Below, piece by piece: positions 9,401 to 18,062 of a DNA stretch of 64,000 bases. How positions within the stretch are numbered: position 1 is the first letter of the stretch; each line of letters begins with the position of its first letter. This stretch comes from Chlorogloeopsis sp. ULAP01 (GTDB taxonomy: Bacteria; Cyanobacteriota; Cyanobacteriia; Cyanobacteriales; Nostocaceae), in the NCBI RefSeq assembly GCF_030381805.1, contig NZ_JAUDRH010000009.1, forward strand, positions 124,001-188,000. The letters are read 5' to 3'. The notes below the pieces were generated by a model. That model was not told the origin of the DNA, did not search any database, and saw only the letters and a list, made by a program, of their open reading frames with translations. A program made the position numbers and the translations under genes.

Positions 9401-12400
9401 AACATAGGCAACCAAGCGCTCGTCACGGGCAATTACAACTGTTTCCCTGACAGCAGGATGTTGGCTGAGTGCAGTTTCAATGTCTCCTAACTCAATCCGG
9501 AAGCCACGAATTTTAACTTGGTGATCGATTCTGCCTAAGTATTCAATGTTACCATCTGGTAGATAACGAGCTAAATCGCCAGTTTTATACAGATAATTTT
9601 GTTGCCCATTGTCAAAGGGGTTAGGAATAAATCTTTCTTGATTCAATTCAGGACGGTTAAGATATCCTTGGGCTAAACCTACACCGCCAATATACAATTC
9701 ACCAGCTACACCAATGGGAACAAGTTGAAAAGAATTATTGTGATTTTTTTCTTGCCTGCCTAAGTAAATTTGCGTATTAGCAATGGGACGGCCAATAGGT
9801 ATGGAATCATTTCCAGATTCTACTTTGTAAATTGTAGACCAGACGGTCGTTTCTGTCGGCCCGTATACATTCCAGACAGAAGAACATCTTTTGAGGAGTT
9901 CGTCTGCAAGTGTTCTCGTCAAAGCTTCGCCGCCACAAAGAATTTTCAGATGTGAGCTACCTTGCCAACCTATTGCTAATAACATTCGCCAAGTCGCTGG
10001 AGTGGCTTGCATGAAAGTTGCACGCGATCGCTCAATATATTCAGCTAGTTGTAAGGCATCAGAGGCAACTTCGCGGCTAGCTATGGCAATACGAGCGCCG
10101 ACAATCAGTGGTAAGTAAAGCTCGATGGCGGCAATATCAAAAGAGATGGTAGTTACAGCCAAGAGGATATCTTGCTCAGTTAGTCCTGGTTCCTCAGCCA
10201 TGAAAGATAAAATATTGACTAGCGAACAATGCCTGATTTGCACACCTTTGGGCTTACCTGTGGAACCTGATGTGTAGAGTATATAAACTAAGTTTTCAGG
10301 TTTTACTCCACTATTGGGATTTTTCTGGCTGTGCTTGGCAATGACATCCCAATCTGAATCTATGCAAACTACTCGTGCATGATGTTTGGGTAGCTTGCTC
10401 ATCAAACTTTGCTGCGTCAACAGTACTGGTGCTTGAGAATCTTCAAGCATGAATGCTAAACGTTCTTGAGGATAAGCTGGATCTAAGGGTACGTAAGCTG
10501 CACCAGCTTTCATAATTCCCAAAAGCCCGATCGCCATTTCGAGCGATCGCTCAATGCAAATACCAACTAAAACACCAGGTTTGACGCCCAGGGTTTGCAA
10601 ATAATCTGCCAGTTGATTTGCCTGCTGATTCAGTTGTTGGTAAGTCAGGTGCTGCCCTGCAAATTCGATGGCGATCGCATTCGGTGTTCTTGCTACTTGC
10701 GCTTCAAACAACTGGTGAAGGCATTCATCAGGAAAATCTGCTTCCTGCTGATTCCATGTATGCAGTTGTTGTTGCTCGGCTTTTGTAAGCAAGCAGTATC
10801 TATCGACTTTCTCATCTGGATTGGTAACAATATCCTCTAGGAGCTTTTGGAAATGTTCGGTGATGCGGGCGATTGTACTGGCTGCAAACAAGTCGGTACT
10901 ATACTCAAAGTAACCTGCCAAACCAGTTGGTGTCTCGGTTAATTCCAAAAACAAATCAAATTTGACGGTTTTGTTATCAAGGGGCAAGTGAGTTAAGGTT
11001 AAACCCGGTACTTCCCAAGTTGATGTTGGCGTATTTTGCAAGTTAAATACGACTTGAACTAGTGCGTTTTGGTTCAGAGCGCGATCGGGTTGTAATGCCC
11101 GCACCAGTTCCTCAAATGGTAAATCCTGATGGGCATAAGCTCCCAAAGTTACCTCTCGCACTCGCTGCAACAACTGCCGAAAACCAGGGTAATCTGAAAA
11201 ATCTGTTCGGAGTACGATGGTGTTGGAAAAGAATCCCAGCATTCCTTCTAATTCAGGGTGATGGCGGTTGGCAAGGAGGGAGCCAATCGCGATATCATCT
11301 TGTCCGCTGTAATGAAACAATAGTGTTTGGAAGGCAGCCAGCAATGTCATGAATAAAGTCACGCCTTCTTGACGGCTCAATTCCTTCAGTTTTTTAGTTA
11401 AGGGTTCGGATAAACTCAGGAAGTGGCGCGCTCCTCGATAGGTTAATATTGGCGGGCGCGGGTAGTCTGCTGGGAATGACAACAGAGGCGAAAGTCCATT
11501 TAATTGCTGCTGCCAGTAGGCAAGCTGACTTTCTCTAATCTCACCCTCCAACCACTGCCGATGCCACACGGCAAAATCAGCATACTGAATTTTTAAATCT
11601 GGTAGAGGAGAAGTCTGTTCTGATGTAAAAGCTGTGTAAAGTGTTGCCAATTCCTGCAATAGTATACTCATCGACCAACCATCACAGACAATGTGATGTA
11701 GGTTGAGAAACAGAATATGTTCCGTTTCACTGAGCTTGAAAAGTACCGCACGTAAGAGTAAATCCTCAGATAAATTGAAGGGGCGTCGCGCCTCGTTGAT
11801 AATTAATTCCCAGACTTGGCTTGCTTGTGCGGGTAGAGTTGCATCTATTACAGATAGTTTAAAGCTTGGAGATGGATGAATTACCTGAGAAGGTTCTCCA
11901 TTGACAACTTTAAAGGTAGTACGCAAAGTTTCATGACGGTTGATAATTTCTTGGAAACTCCGCTCTAAAGCTGTGAAGTTAACAAAACCATTTAAGCGAA
12001 AGGCTTCTGGAACATTGTAGAAGGGATGATTAGGTACTAACTGATCCAGAAACCACAATGGCTCCTGCATGAATGCCAAGGGTAAGTTAGCGTCTTGCCC
12101 GACTGGTTGAATAATAGAAGTATGGGAATCTTGTGGTTTTTGCTGAAGTGTTTCTACGCACTTACTAAGTTCCGATATCGTTGGTGATTCAAACAGACAA
12201 CGTAAAGGCAACTCAATCTGCATATCATTGCGGATACGAGAAATTACTTGAGTTGCCAGCAGTGAATGCCCTCCTAAATCCAAAAAACGATCGTAAATTC
12301 CGACTTGCGATAAGCCAAGAATGTCACTCCAGATATTTGCTAGTGCTATTTCTGTGGGAGTTTGAGGAGCAACCCAATTCTCTTGGTTAGTTCCGTAGCT

Positions 12401-14062
12401 TGGTACAGGCAGAGCTTTGCGATCGACTTTCCCGCTAGGAGTCAGTGGCAGTTTGTCGAGGATTGCGATCGCACTCGGCATCATATACTCTGGTAGCTGT
12501 GTTCGTAAAAATTGCCGCAGTTCAGTTACAGACATTTCTGGCGCAACCGTATCAGCAACTACGTAGGCGACTAAACGCTGTTCGCCCCTGTTATCTTCTC
12601 GTGCCATGACTACTGCCTGCCGCACTTGAGAATGTCCCTCAAGAACAGTTTCAATTTCTCCCGGCTCAATCCGATAGCCGCGAATTTTTACTTGTTGATC
12701 TATCCTTCCTAAATACTCAATATTGCCATCAGCTAAATATCTTGCCAAGTCACCTGTTTTATACAAGCGATCGCATTTATCAAAAGGACTAACAATAAAT
12801 CTTTGCGCTGTTAAGTCAGGGCGGTTAAAATATCCTCTTGCCAGACTGACACCACCAATATATAACTCGCCAGCAACGCCAACAGGTACAGGTTGTAATT
12901 GTGAATCTAGTAGATATATTTGGGTGTTGGCGATCGCTCGCCCAATTGGTGGTAATGCTGACCAAGATTGGGGTGAACCTGTTAAGGTAAAGGCAGTAAC
13001 TACATGAGTTTCAGATGGCCCGTAGTGATTGTGTAAACTACAGTTAGGCAACTGAGTAAATAAATGCGCGATCGCTGTTGTGATGCGTAATTGTTCGCCA
13101 GCAGTAATTACCTCACGCAAACTTGTCGGGAAAATACCTTCTATTTGCGCTACTTCGGCTAACTGTCGCAGAGCTACAAACGGCAGAAACAGCCGCTCTA
13201 TTCTGGCTTGATTGAGAAATTGCAGCAAGCTTGTCGGATCGCGGCGCATTTGTTCAGAAATTAAAACCAGCCTGCCACCCGCACTGAGGGTGGCAAAGAT
13301 TTCCTGGAAGGAGACATCAAAGCTAATCGGAGTATATTGGAGTGTCTTGGCGGCAGAACCTCCAGTTGAATTTTCCAACTGCCAACCAATTAAGTTTACA
13401 AGCGGCAGATGAGGCATTGCTACACCTTTGGGTTTGCCAGTCGAGCCAGAGGTATAGATGACGTATGCCAGGTTATCGGCAGTAACTTCGGTTTGGAGAT
13501 TGGTAGTCGGATTTTGGGCGATCGCTTGCCAATCGCTATCTAAGCAAAAGCGATGTGTTGCGTATAATGGCAAAATCTCGCACAGATGGCTTTGAGTTAA
13601 TAAGATAGAGGCTTGAGTGTTTTCCAGCATGAAACACAGACGTTCTGCTGGATAGTTTGGATCGAGAGGAAGATAAGCACCACCTGCTTTGAGAACAGCT
13701 AGTACAGCAATAATCAGTTCTACAGAGCGCTCTAAACACAAACCAACGACAACATCAGCTTGCACTCCTAATCCTTGCAAATAATAAGCAAGTTGGTTGG
13801 CACGTTGATTGAGTTCTTGATAAGAAAGAAACTGACCTTCAAATTCTATGGCAATACTATTAGGAGAACAAAGGACTTGAGCTTCAAATAGCTGATGTAT
13901 TAGTGCTATCTTACTAACTTGCCAATCATCATTTTCAGCGTAGAGATCTATTTGAGACTCTGTAATATTTATAATTGCCATCTCTACTGTCTCTAAATCA
14001 CTTAGTATTGCTTGATTCTGCATATTTTGAGAAAAATTTAAGGTGAGAGTAGCGACTCTCAT
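6452..14062 (-). CDS. bimodular NRPS: A-T-C-A(MT)-T-thioester reductase
   Basis: A very large nonribosomal peptide synthetase. Numbering is from the TTG at 14101; the preferred ATG is residue 14 (14062), and an ATG at 13981 is also possible. Domains: A1 about 70-560 (YTSGSTGKPKG near 216; FDVSFQEIF); T1 with Ser613 (LGGHSLL); C about 670-1100 with HHIVCDG at 802-808; A2 about 1125-2035, interrupted between A8 and A10 by a SAM methyltransferase (VLEIGCGMGLLLFRIAP, about 1585-1985); T2 with Ser2087; C-terminal reductase from about 2166 (LLTGATGFLG; YTQSK at 2331-2335). By-eye 10-residue codes are DVQFIAHVV(K) for A1, the known proline code, and DIIQLGVVW(K) for A2, closest to glycine codes. There is no starter C and no thioesterase, so the product is a reductively released, N-methylated dipeptide. 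No PPTase, MbtH or exporter gene is adjacent. Confidence 0.95.
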   Translation of the reverse strand: MRVATLTLNFSQNMQNQAILSDLETVEMAIINITESQIDLYAENDDWQVSKIALIHQLFEAQVLCSPNSIAIEFEGQFLSYQELNQRANQLAYYLQGLGVQADVVVGLCLERSVELIIAVLAVLKAGGAYLPLDPNYPAERLCFMLENTQASILLTQSHLCEILPLYATHRFCLDSDWQAIAQNPTTNLQTEVTADNLAYVIYTSGSTGKPKGVAMPHLPLVNLIGWQLENSTGGSAAKTLQYTPISFDVSFQEIFATLSAGGRLVLISEQMRRDPTSLLQFLNQARIERLFLPFVALRQLAEVAQIEGIFPTSLREVITAGEQLRITTAIAHLFTQLPNCSLHNHYGPSETHVVTAFTLTGSPQSWSALPPIGRAIANTQIYLLDSQLQPVPVGVAGELYIGGVSLARGYFNRPDLTAQRFIVSPFDKCDRLYKTGDLARYLADGNIEYLGRIDQQVKIRGYRIEPGEIETVLEGHSQVRQAVVMAREDNRGEQRLVAYVVADTVAPEMSVTELRQFLRTQLPEYMMPSAIAILDKLPLTPSGKVDRKALPVPSYGTNQENWVAPQTPTEIALANIWSDILGLSQVGIYDRFLDLGGHSLLATQVISRIRNDMQIELPLRCLFESPTISELSKCVETLQQKPQDSHTSIIQPVGQDANLPLAFMQEPLWFLDQLVPNHPFYNVPEAFRLNGFVNFTALERSFQEIINRHETLRTTFKVVNGEPSQVIHPSPSFKLSVIDATLPAQASQVWELIINEARRPFNLSEDLLLRAVLFKLSETEHILFLNLHHIVCDGWSMSILLQELATLYTAFTSEQTSPLPDLKIQYADFAVWHRQWLEGEIRESQLAYWQQQLNGLSPLLSFPADYPRPPILTYRGARHFLSLSEPLTKKLKELSRQEGVTLFMTLLAAFQTLLFHYSGQDDIAIGSLLANRHHPELEGMLGFFSNTIVLRTDFSDYPGFRQLLQRVREVTLGAYAHQDLPFEELVRALQPDRALNQNALVQVVFNLQNTPTSTWEVPGLTLTHLPLDNKTVKFDLFLELTETPTGLAGYFEYSTDLFAASTIARITEHFQKLLEDIVTNPDEKVDRYCLLTKAEQQQLHTWNQQEADFPDECLHQLFEAQVARTPNAIAIEFAGQHLTYQQLNQQANQLADYLQTLGVKPGVLVGICIERSLEMAIGLLGIMKAGAAYVPLDPAYPQERLAFMLEDSQAPVLLTQQSLMSKLPKHHARVVCIDSDWDVIAKHSQKNPNSGVKPENLVYILYTSGSTGKPKGVQIRHCSLVNILSFMAEEPGLTEQDILLAVTTISFDIAAIELYLPLIVGARIAIASREVASDALQLAEYIERSRATFMQATPATWRMLLAIGWQGSSHLKILCGGEALTRTLADELLKRCSSVWNVYGPTETTVWSTIYKVESGNDSIPIGRPIANTQIYLGRQEKNHNNSFQLVPIGVAGELYIGGVGLAQGYLNRPELNQERFIPNPFDNGQQNYLYKTGDLARYLPDGNIEYLGRIDHQVKIRGFRIELGDIETALSQHPAVRETVVIARDERLVAYVVPKPEKSAENSSTTSQIEQLQQWQTIWNESYSQSSPNQNSKFDPTFNITSWNSSYTGLAIAAQQMQQWVERTVERILSLQPQRVLEIGCGMGLLLFRIAPHCSHYFGIDLSKTAIAYIEQQLKQQNLSQVKLANKAADALDELETEKFDAIVINSVIQYFPSIDYLVSVLEKAVKSVKPGGHIFIGDVRSLPLLEAFHTSVQLYQASDTLPIEELRQRIQERMDQDGELVIDPAFFTALKQHLSEISHVQIQLKRGSYDNEMTRFRYDVILHIGIEVNHTVEPTWRDWNPDLTLSAIHKLLKDTEPECLGLARIRNARVTQDVEATKLLANSNDFHIVGELRAKLQKNTQQPGIDPEALWNLGNCLPYTIHINWSGADAQGCYDVIFQRHFSASTTIDFFSEQNSPIKPWSAYANNPLKNRQAGSLGNLVPQLRTFLTEKLPEYMIPAAFVVMNSLPLTPNGKVDRRALPAPNKIRANLKEDFVAPRNSVEQQLAEIVTLILGLEQVGIHDNFFDLGGHSLLTAQMLFQVQKTFEIELSLQTFFIAPNIAELAKIIENRQVGNDETSTIDSVLNLQAEAILDPTIHSQAASVASLPQPANILLTGATGFLGAFLLHELLEQTQAKVYCLIRTADAQEANQRIKNILESYKLWLWHQNCSSRIIPVIGDMSLPLLGLSSEQFQTLAETIDIIYHNGALVNFLYPYSALKNANVLGTQEVLRLASQTKIKPVHFVSTIGVFSPTAYTDTQIISETVADRPQGLYGYTQSKWVAEKLVTHAHERGIPTAIYRPTWIEGHSQTGICNRPGFLRSLIKGCIQLGLAPDWDMPVDIVPVDFISQVIVHLSKQKTLNERIFHISNPQSISWNQLVNWMHEFGYSIQHIPFQDWVSKVMFLVPSMPENALYPFLSFLSEKVSEQKTVPELYFQSKSLQFESYNTFNGLVGSNITCPPVDDKLLNTYFQHFIESGFLSAPQLNVSGIAMTK

Positions 14063-14101
14063 ATCAATAGAGTTGTCGCTTAACAAGAATTTCCATCCCA
14101 A

Positions 14102-14815
14102 AATTACTCATGTATAAGTTTTAGGTAAAAAACATTATTAAGCCACAATTCCAATTTTCAATTGAGATACACAGAATATGAGATTACACCAGAAGATTAA
14201 ACTTAGTTCAAAACCCAAAACGCTCAAAAGATTAGGTGATTTTGACTGTAAATTGTCAATTCTATAGGATAAAAAAACAGTAAATATCCTTATAAAAATG
14301 CTAATTTTAATTCAATCTATTCAATCAATATTGATAAAAATAAATTGATATTTTTGCACATTAAAGAGATATTTTTTCAAAAAAACACAGTATAAATCTG
14401 AGAAGGCTCTCGATTTTACTCTTTATTTACAAAAAAGTATCTCTCAATTTTAAGATATGCAAAACTATGCCCAAATCAGAAAAACGGTACAGTATACAAA
14501 ACTTACAGACAAACTACAAGCTGCATTATTATTATGCACTTTCCTTCTAAAAACGCCTGTTTGAGATCAGTATTTAGTTTGCGATTTAAAGCATAACAAA
14601 AAAATTAAGAAAATATAAAGAAAATAGTTAAAGTTTTATTTAAATACTTATAAAGTAATACTTAAGTTAGTTTATAGAAATTTAAACAAAATCCGTGTTA
14701 TTGCTGTTAATATATTGTTAATTGGGATACAGCTAAGTATGTAATTAATTTTACTTTCAAGTAAACAAGTTTACATTCATCCTTAAAAACAATCATCAAA
14801 TTAGAGGAATATCTT
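14102..14815. other. AT-rich divergent regulatory region between NRPS and NIPSNAP genes
   Basis: About 710 bp of very AT-rich DNA with no supported gene. It carries both divergent promoters by position: NRPS leftward, NIPSNAP-like gene rightward. Many TATAAT-like hexamers occur, so no single promoter can be chosen. Long untranslated leaders or curved DNA are plausible. No NtcA-type GTA-N8-TAC site was picked out by eye. Confidence 0.5.
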
Positions 14816-15151
14816 ATGCTAGGTTCAGCTTCACCAATTTATGAAGTTGTTAGTGGTCAAATCCTTCTCGGTAAGCGAGAAGAATTTACAGACTTACACC
14901 AAAATATACTTCTGCCTATGGTTCATGAAGCAGGAATTGAACCTGTTCTGATGCTAGTAACTGAGGTTGGACAATATGCACACTTTATGAACATCTATCG
15001 CTATCCCTCACTGGAAGAATACGGAAAGCGTAGTGATGAATTTATGAAAAATAAGCGAGTTTCAGATTTCTTTACACATATGATTCAATGTGTAGACGGT
15101 GCGCTCAAAGTCGAATTAGCTGTAGATTTGCTGCCATTAGCCTATCTTTAA
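14816..15151 (+). CDS. NIPSNAP/Dabb-like small alpha-beta barrel protein
   Basis: A 111-residue protein with start ATG at 14816 preceded by AGAGGA. It looks like a ferredoxin-like dimeric alpha-beta barrel of the NIPSNAP type: an opening strand YEVVSGQILLGKREEFTDLH, a helix with LLPMVHEAGIEPVLM, and the FMNIYRYPSLEEYGKRSDEF core. Members are small dimeric proteins of varied or unknown function, some being monooxygenase-like. It is divergent from the NRPS gene, with which it may share control. It has no leader peptide and no cysteine pair. Involvement in peptide tailoring is only a suggestion from position. Confidence 0.7.
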   Translation: MLGSASPIYEVVSGQILLGKREEFTDLHQNILLPMVHEAGIEPVLMLVTEVGQYAHFMNIYRYPSLEEYGKRSDEFMKNKRVSDFFTHMIQCVDGALKVELAVDLLPLAYL

Positions 15152-15610
15152 TAAAAGATTACTGAGTAAACAGAGAATTTGCCTATCTTACAAAAAATTG
15201 CTGTATAAAAAGATATAGTGTTCCCAAATCATAAGGTGAAATATAAGATCCCTGACTTCTGGTAAGAAGTTGGGGATATTTCTTGAGATGAGAATATTCC
15301 CACTGATTGAAATGTCATTAGTGAGGGTTGCTAAACGCAAAAGTGCTGCCAGTTCTGGATTTTAGACGATACAAAAATCACAAAAACTATTTTACTTAAC
15401 TTAATTGTTATTGCAGTCAGAGTTTTGGGAATACTTTAAATGAGAGAGCCATTAATGATTGTAATGACTTTTCTAGAAGGTTTTGCAAACCTAAGTAAAT
15501 AAACGGACGTTATTAAATGTAACAATCAGAATTTCCGTAATGACCCATTCAATATCGTACAAATTCAAACTTGATTAGAGGATACTGGGATCTATGCCCA
15601 AACAAAAACC
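15152..15610. other. intergenic with stem-loop repeat
   Basis: Holds a hairpin at 15249-15276 (TCCCTGACTTCT / AGAAGTTGGGGA) of a type seen again at 25501-25530; it may terminate the NIPSNAP transcript. The remainder is AT-rich, and no further gene is supported. Confidence 0.6.
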
Positions 15611-18016
15611 ATGCAAAGCAGAATAACTAAAATTAAATTTCCTTTTTTATCAGATAGAAAGGTTCTACTAGCAACAGTAGTAATACCTGCTATTCACTTC
15701 GGTTTAGCTAATGTATCGCGAACACTATCTTTAGAAAATGGAACATCAGTCTTTTGGCCTTCAGCTGGTTTTTATTTGGCTATGGTTCTTGTACTAGGGT
15801 ATCGCATTTGGCCAGCTATTCTACTAGGCGAATTTATAGTTAATTATTTTTTGTACTATCAAAATATTCTTACTAGCTTTAGTATTTCGGCTATCGATCT
15901 CATAGATCCTTTGGTGACAGCCCTGCTCATAAATCAACTGATCAGGCATCGTAATATACTAGAACGTTCTACAGATGTTTTCAAATTTCTAGTGTTATTG
16001 ACGCCGGCTTCTGTGGTTAGTACCACCCTTGCAACCACTACTTTGTGTCTAAGCAACAATGCATCTTGGGCTGATTACGGGGAAGTTTGGCGAACTTGGT
16101 ACACAGCAATGATTGCTGGTATGCTGATCGTCACACCTGCATTGCTTTCATTAAGTCTGCAATCTAGACAACAATTAAAACTCTGCTGGCAACAAGTTTT
16201 AGAGCTTGCACTATTGCTTTTGCTGTTAATTACCATTAGTCGAATAGCATTTTGGGGAGGGTATCCTGTCGAGTATATGACGATTCCCTTGTTGATTTGG
16301 TCAGCATTTCGCTTCAGACAGCAAGAATCAACTCTGCTTGTGATGGTTGTAACAGTAATTGCAGTTTTCGGTACTGCTCGTGGTTTTGGTTCATTTTCTA
16401 AAGAGTCTGTTACTCAGTCTTTATTACTACTACAATCTTTTATCTGTGTCGTTGCTGTTACTACCTTTGTTCTATCTGCTGTCATTAACGAAAATAAAAA
16501 AGCAGCAGCAAAACTTAGACAAGTAAATGAAGAATTAGAAGAACGAGTTGAAGAACGTACCTGCGAGCTTAAAGAAGCAAAACAAGCAGCTGACAGCGCT
16601 AACCAAGCCAAAAGTGAATTCCTGGCAAATATGAGTCATGAGCTGCGTACCCCTCTCAACGGGATTTTGGGTTATGCCCAAATTCTACAACGCTCACAAA
16701 CACTAGCAGATCATGAACGTAAAGGTATCGACATTATTTATCAGTGTGGTTCTCACCTACTTACTTTAATTAATGACATCCTCGATCTCTCCAAAATCGA
16801 AGCTCGGAAAATGGAGCTTTATCCTGAAGATTTTTATTTTGCTAATTTCCTGCAAGATGTAGTGGAAATATGTCAGATTCGAGCAAAGCAAAAGCGAATT
16901 GCCTTTACCTATCAACCAAGTCAAGAACTTCCTATTGGCATTCATACCGATGAAAAACGTCTGCGGCAAGTCTTGATTAATCTGTTAGGTAACGCTATCA
17001 AGTTTACTGATAAAGGTGGAGTAACTTTTAAAGTTGAGAGAGTAGATTTTCTCGCCGATGCCACAGATGATTTATCTAGTGTTACTTCATCTGTTGTCAA
17101 ACTATGCTTCCAAATTGAAGATACAGGCGTGGGGATGACTCAAGAACAAATAGAGAAAATCTTCTTACCCTTTGAACAAGTTGGTGATGCTGAAAAGCGA
17201 ACGGAAGGCACGGGTTTAGGGTTAGCCATTAGCCAAAAGATTATTGCTTTGATGGGCAGCACAATACAAGTGCAAAGTCAGCTAGGGCTAGGCAGCATCT
17301 TTTGGTTTGAGGTAGAACTGCCAGTAGCGAGAGAATGGACACAAAATCTAGCTGTATCTCAGCAAAAGCAGATTATTGGCTTTCAAGGTAAAAAACGGAA
17401 AATTTTGATAGTTGATGATCGCTGGGAGAATAGATCTTTAGTAGCGAATTTATTAGAGCCTATTGGTTTTGAAGTGATCCAAGCACCTAACGGCAAGGAA
17501 GGATTAGATAAAGCTGTTGAATGTCAACCAGACTTGATTATTACTGACTTGGCAATGCCCGTGATCGATGGTTTGGCAATGAGTAAACAGCTACGCAAAA
17601 TACCTGAGATCCAAAATGTAATTATTATAGTTTCCTCTGCAAGTGTGTTTGACTTTCATCGTCAAGAAGCTATGAATGCTGGTTGTAATGATTTCCTCCC
17701 CAAACCAGTACAAGTAGAAGAGTTATTTTTGCAATTACAAAATCACTTGCAATTAACATGGATTTATGAAAATAACGATGGATTAAATACCAAAAATCAA
17801 GATATTTCACCTGAAGCAACAGACATAATTCTGCCACCTACATCTGAACTTGTCGCTTTGCATGAAGCTGTTCAACGCTGTGCAGTTGCAGATATTCAAA
17901 CAGAAGCAAATCGTATTAAGCAATTAAATACAAAGTACACAGCTTTTGCCAATAAAGTATTGATACTGGCTGATGACTTTGAAATTGAAGCAATTGCTTC
18001 TTTAATAGAAGCATAG
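15611..18016 (+). CDS. hybrid histidine kinase: MASE1 - HisKA - HATPase - receiver
   Basis: An 801-residue membrane sensor kinase. Residues about 10-290 form a MASE1-type integral membrane sensor (VFWPSAGFYLAMVLVLGYRIWPAILLGEF, with about eight hydrophobic segments). A coiled coil (KLRQVNEELEERVEERTCEL) follows. HisKA has the phospho-accepting His in ANMSHELRTPLNG. HATPase boxes are N (NLLGNAIKF), G1 (DTGVGM), F (FLPFEQVGD) and G2 (GTGLGLAI). The receiver, from about 595, has VDDRWEN and phospho-Asp in IITDLAMPVIDG, and ends with SSAS and KPVQ. About 80 further residues may be a degenerate phosphotransfer-like tail. The ligand is unknown. It lies 46 bp upstream of a second kinase, suggesting one transcript and a phosphorelay. 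Confidence 0.93.
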   Translation: MQSRITKIKFPFLSDRKVLLATVVIPAIHFGLANVSRTLSLENGTSVFWPSAGFYLAMVLVLGYRIWPAILLGEFIVNYFLYYQNILTSFSISAIDLIDPLVTALLINQLIRHRNILERSTDVFKFLVLLTPASVVSTTLATTTLCLSNNASWADYGEVWRTWYTAMIAGMLIVTPALLSLSLQSRQQLKLCWQQVLELALLLLLLITISRIAFWGGYPVEYMTIPLLIWSAFRFRQQESTLLVMVVTVIAVFGTARGFGSFSKESVTQSLLLLQSFICVVAVTTFVLSAVINENKKAAAKLRQVNEELEERVEERTCELKEAKQAADSANQAKSEFLANMSHELRTPLNGILGYAQILQRSQTLADHERKGIDIIYQCGSHLLTLINDILDLSKIEARKMELYPEDFYFANFLQDVVEICQIRAKQKRIAFTYQPSQELPIGIHTDEKRLRQVLINLLGNAIKFTDKGGVTFKVERVDFLADATDDLSSVTSSVVKLCFQIEDTGVGMTQEQIEKIFLPFEQVGDAEKRTEGTGLGLAISQKIIALMGSTIQVQSQLGLGSIFWFEVELPVAREWTQNLAVSQQKQIIGFQGKKRKILIVDDRWENRSLVANLLEPIGFEVIQAPNGKEGLDKAVECQPDLIITDLAMPVIDGLAMSKQLRKIPEIQNVIIIVSSASVFDFHRQEAMNAGCNDFLPKPVQVEELFLQLQNHLQLTWIYENNDGLNTKNQDISPEATDIILPPTSELVALHEAVQRCAVADIQTEANRIKQLNTKYTAFANKVLILADDFEIEAIASLIEA

Positions 18017-18062
18017 GGTTTGAATTAATTACAATTTTTCTTTAATACAATTTCTTTAACTT

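Noticed and set aside
15440..15502. 20-codon frame MREPLMIVMTFLEGFANLSK
   Set aside because: No ribosome site and no similarity to known small proteins; left out.
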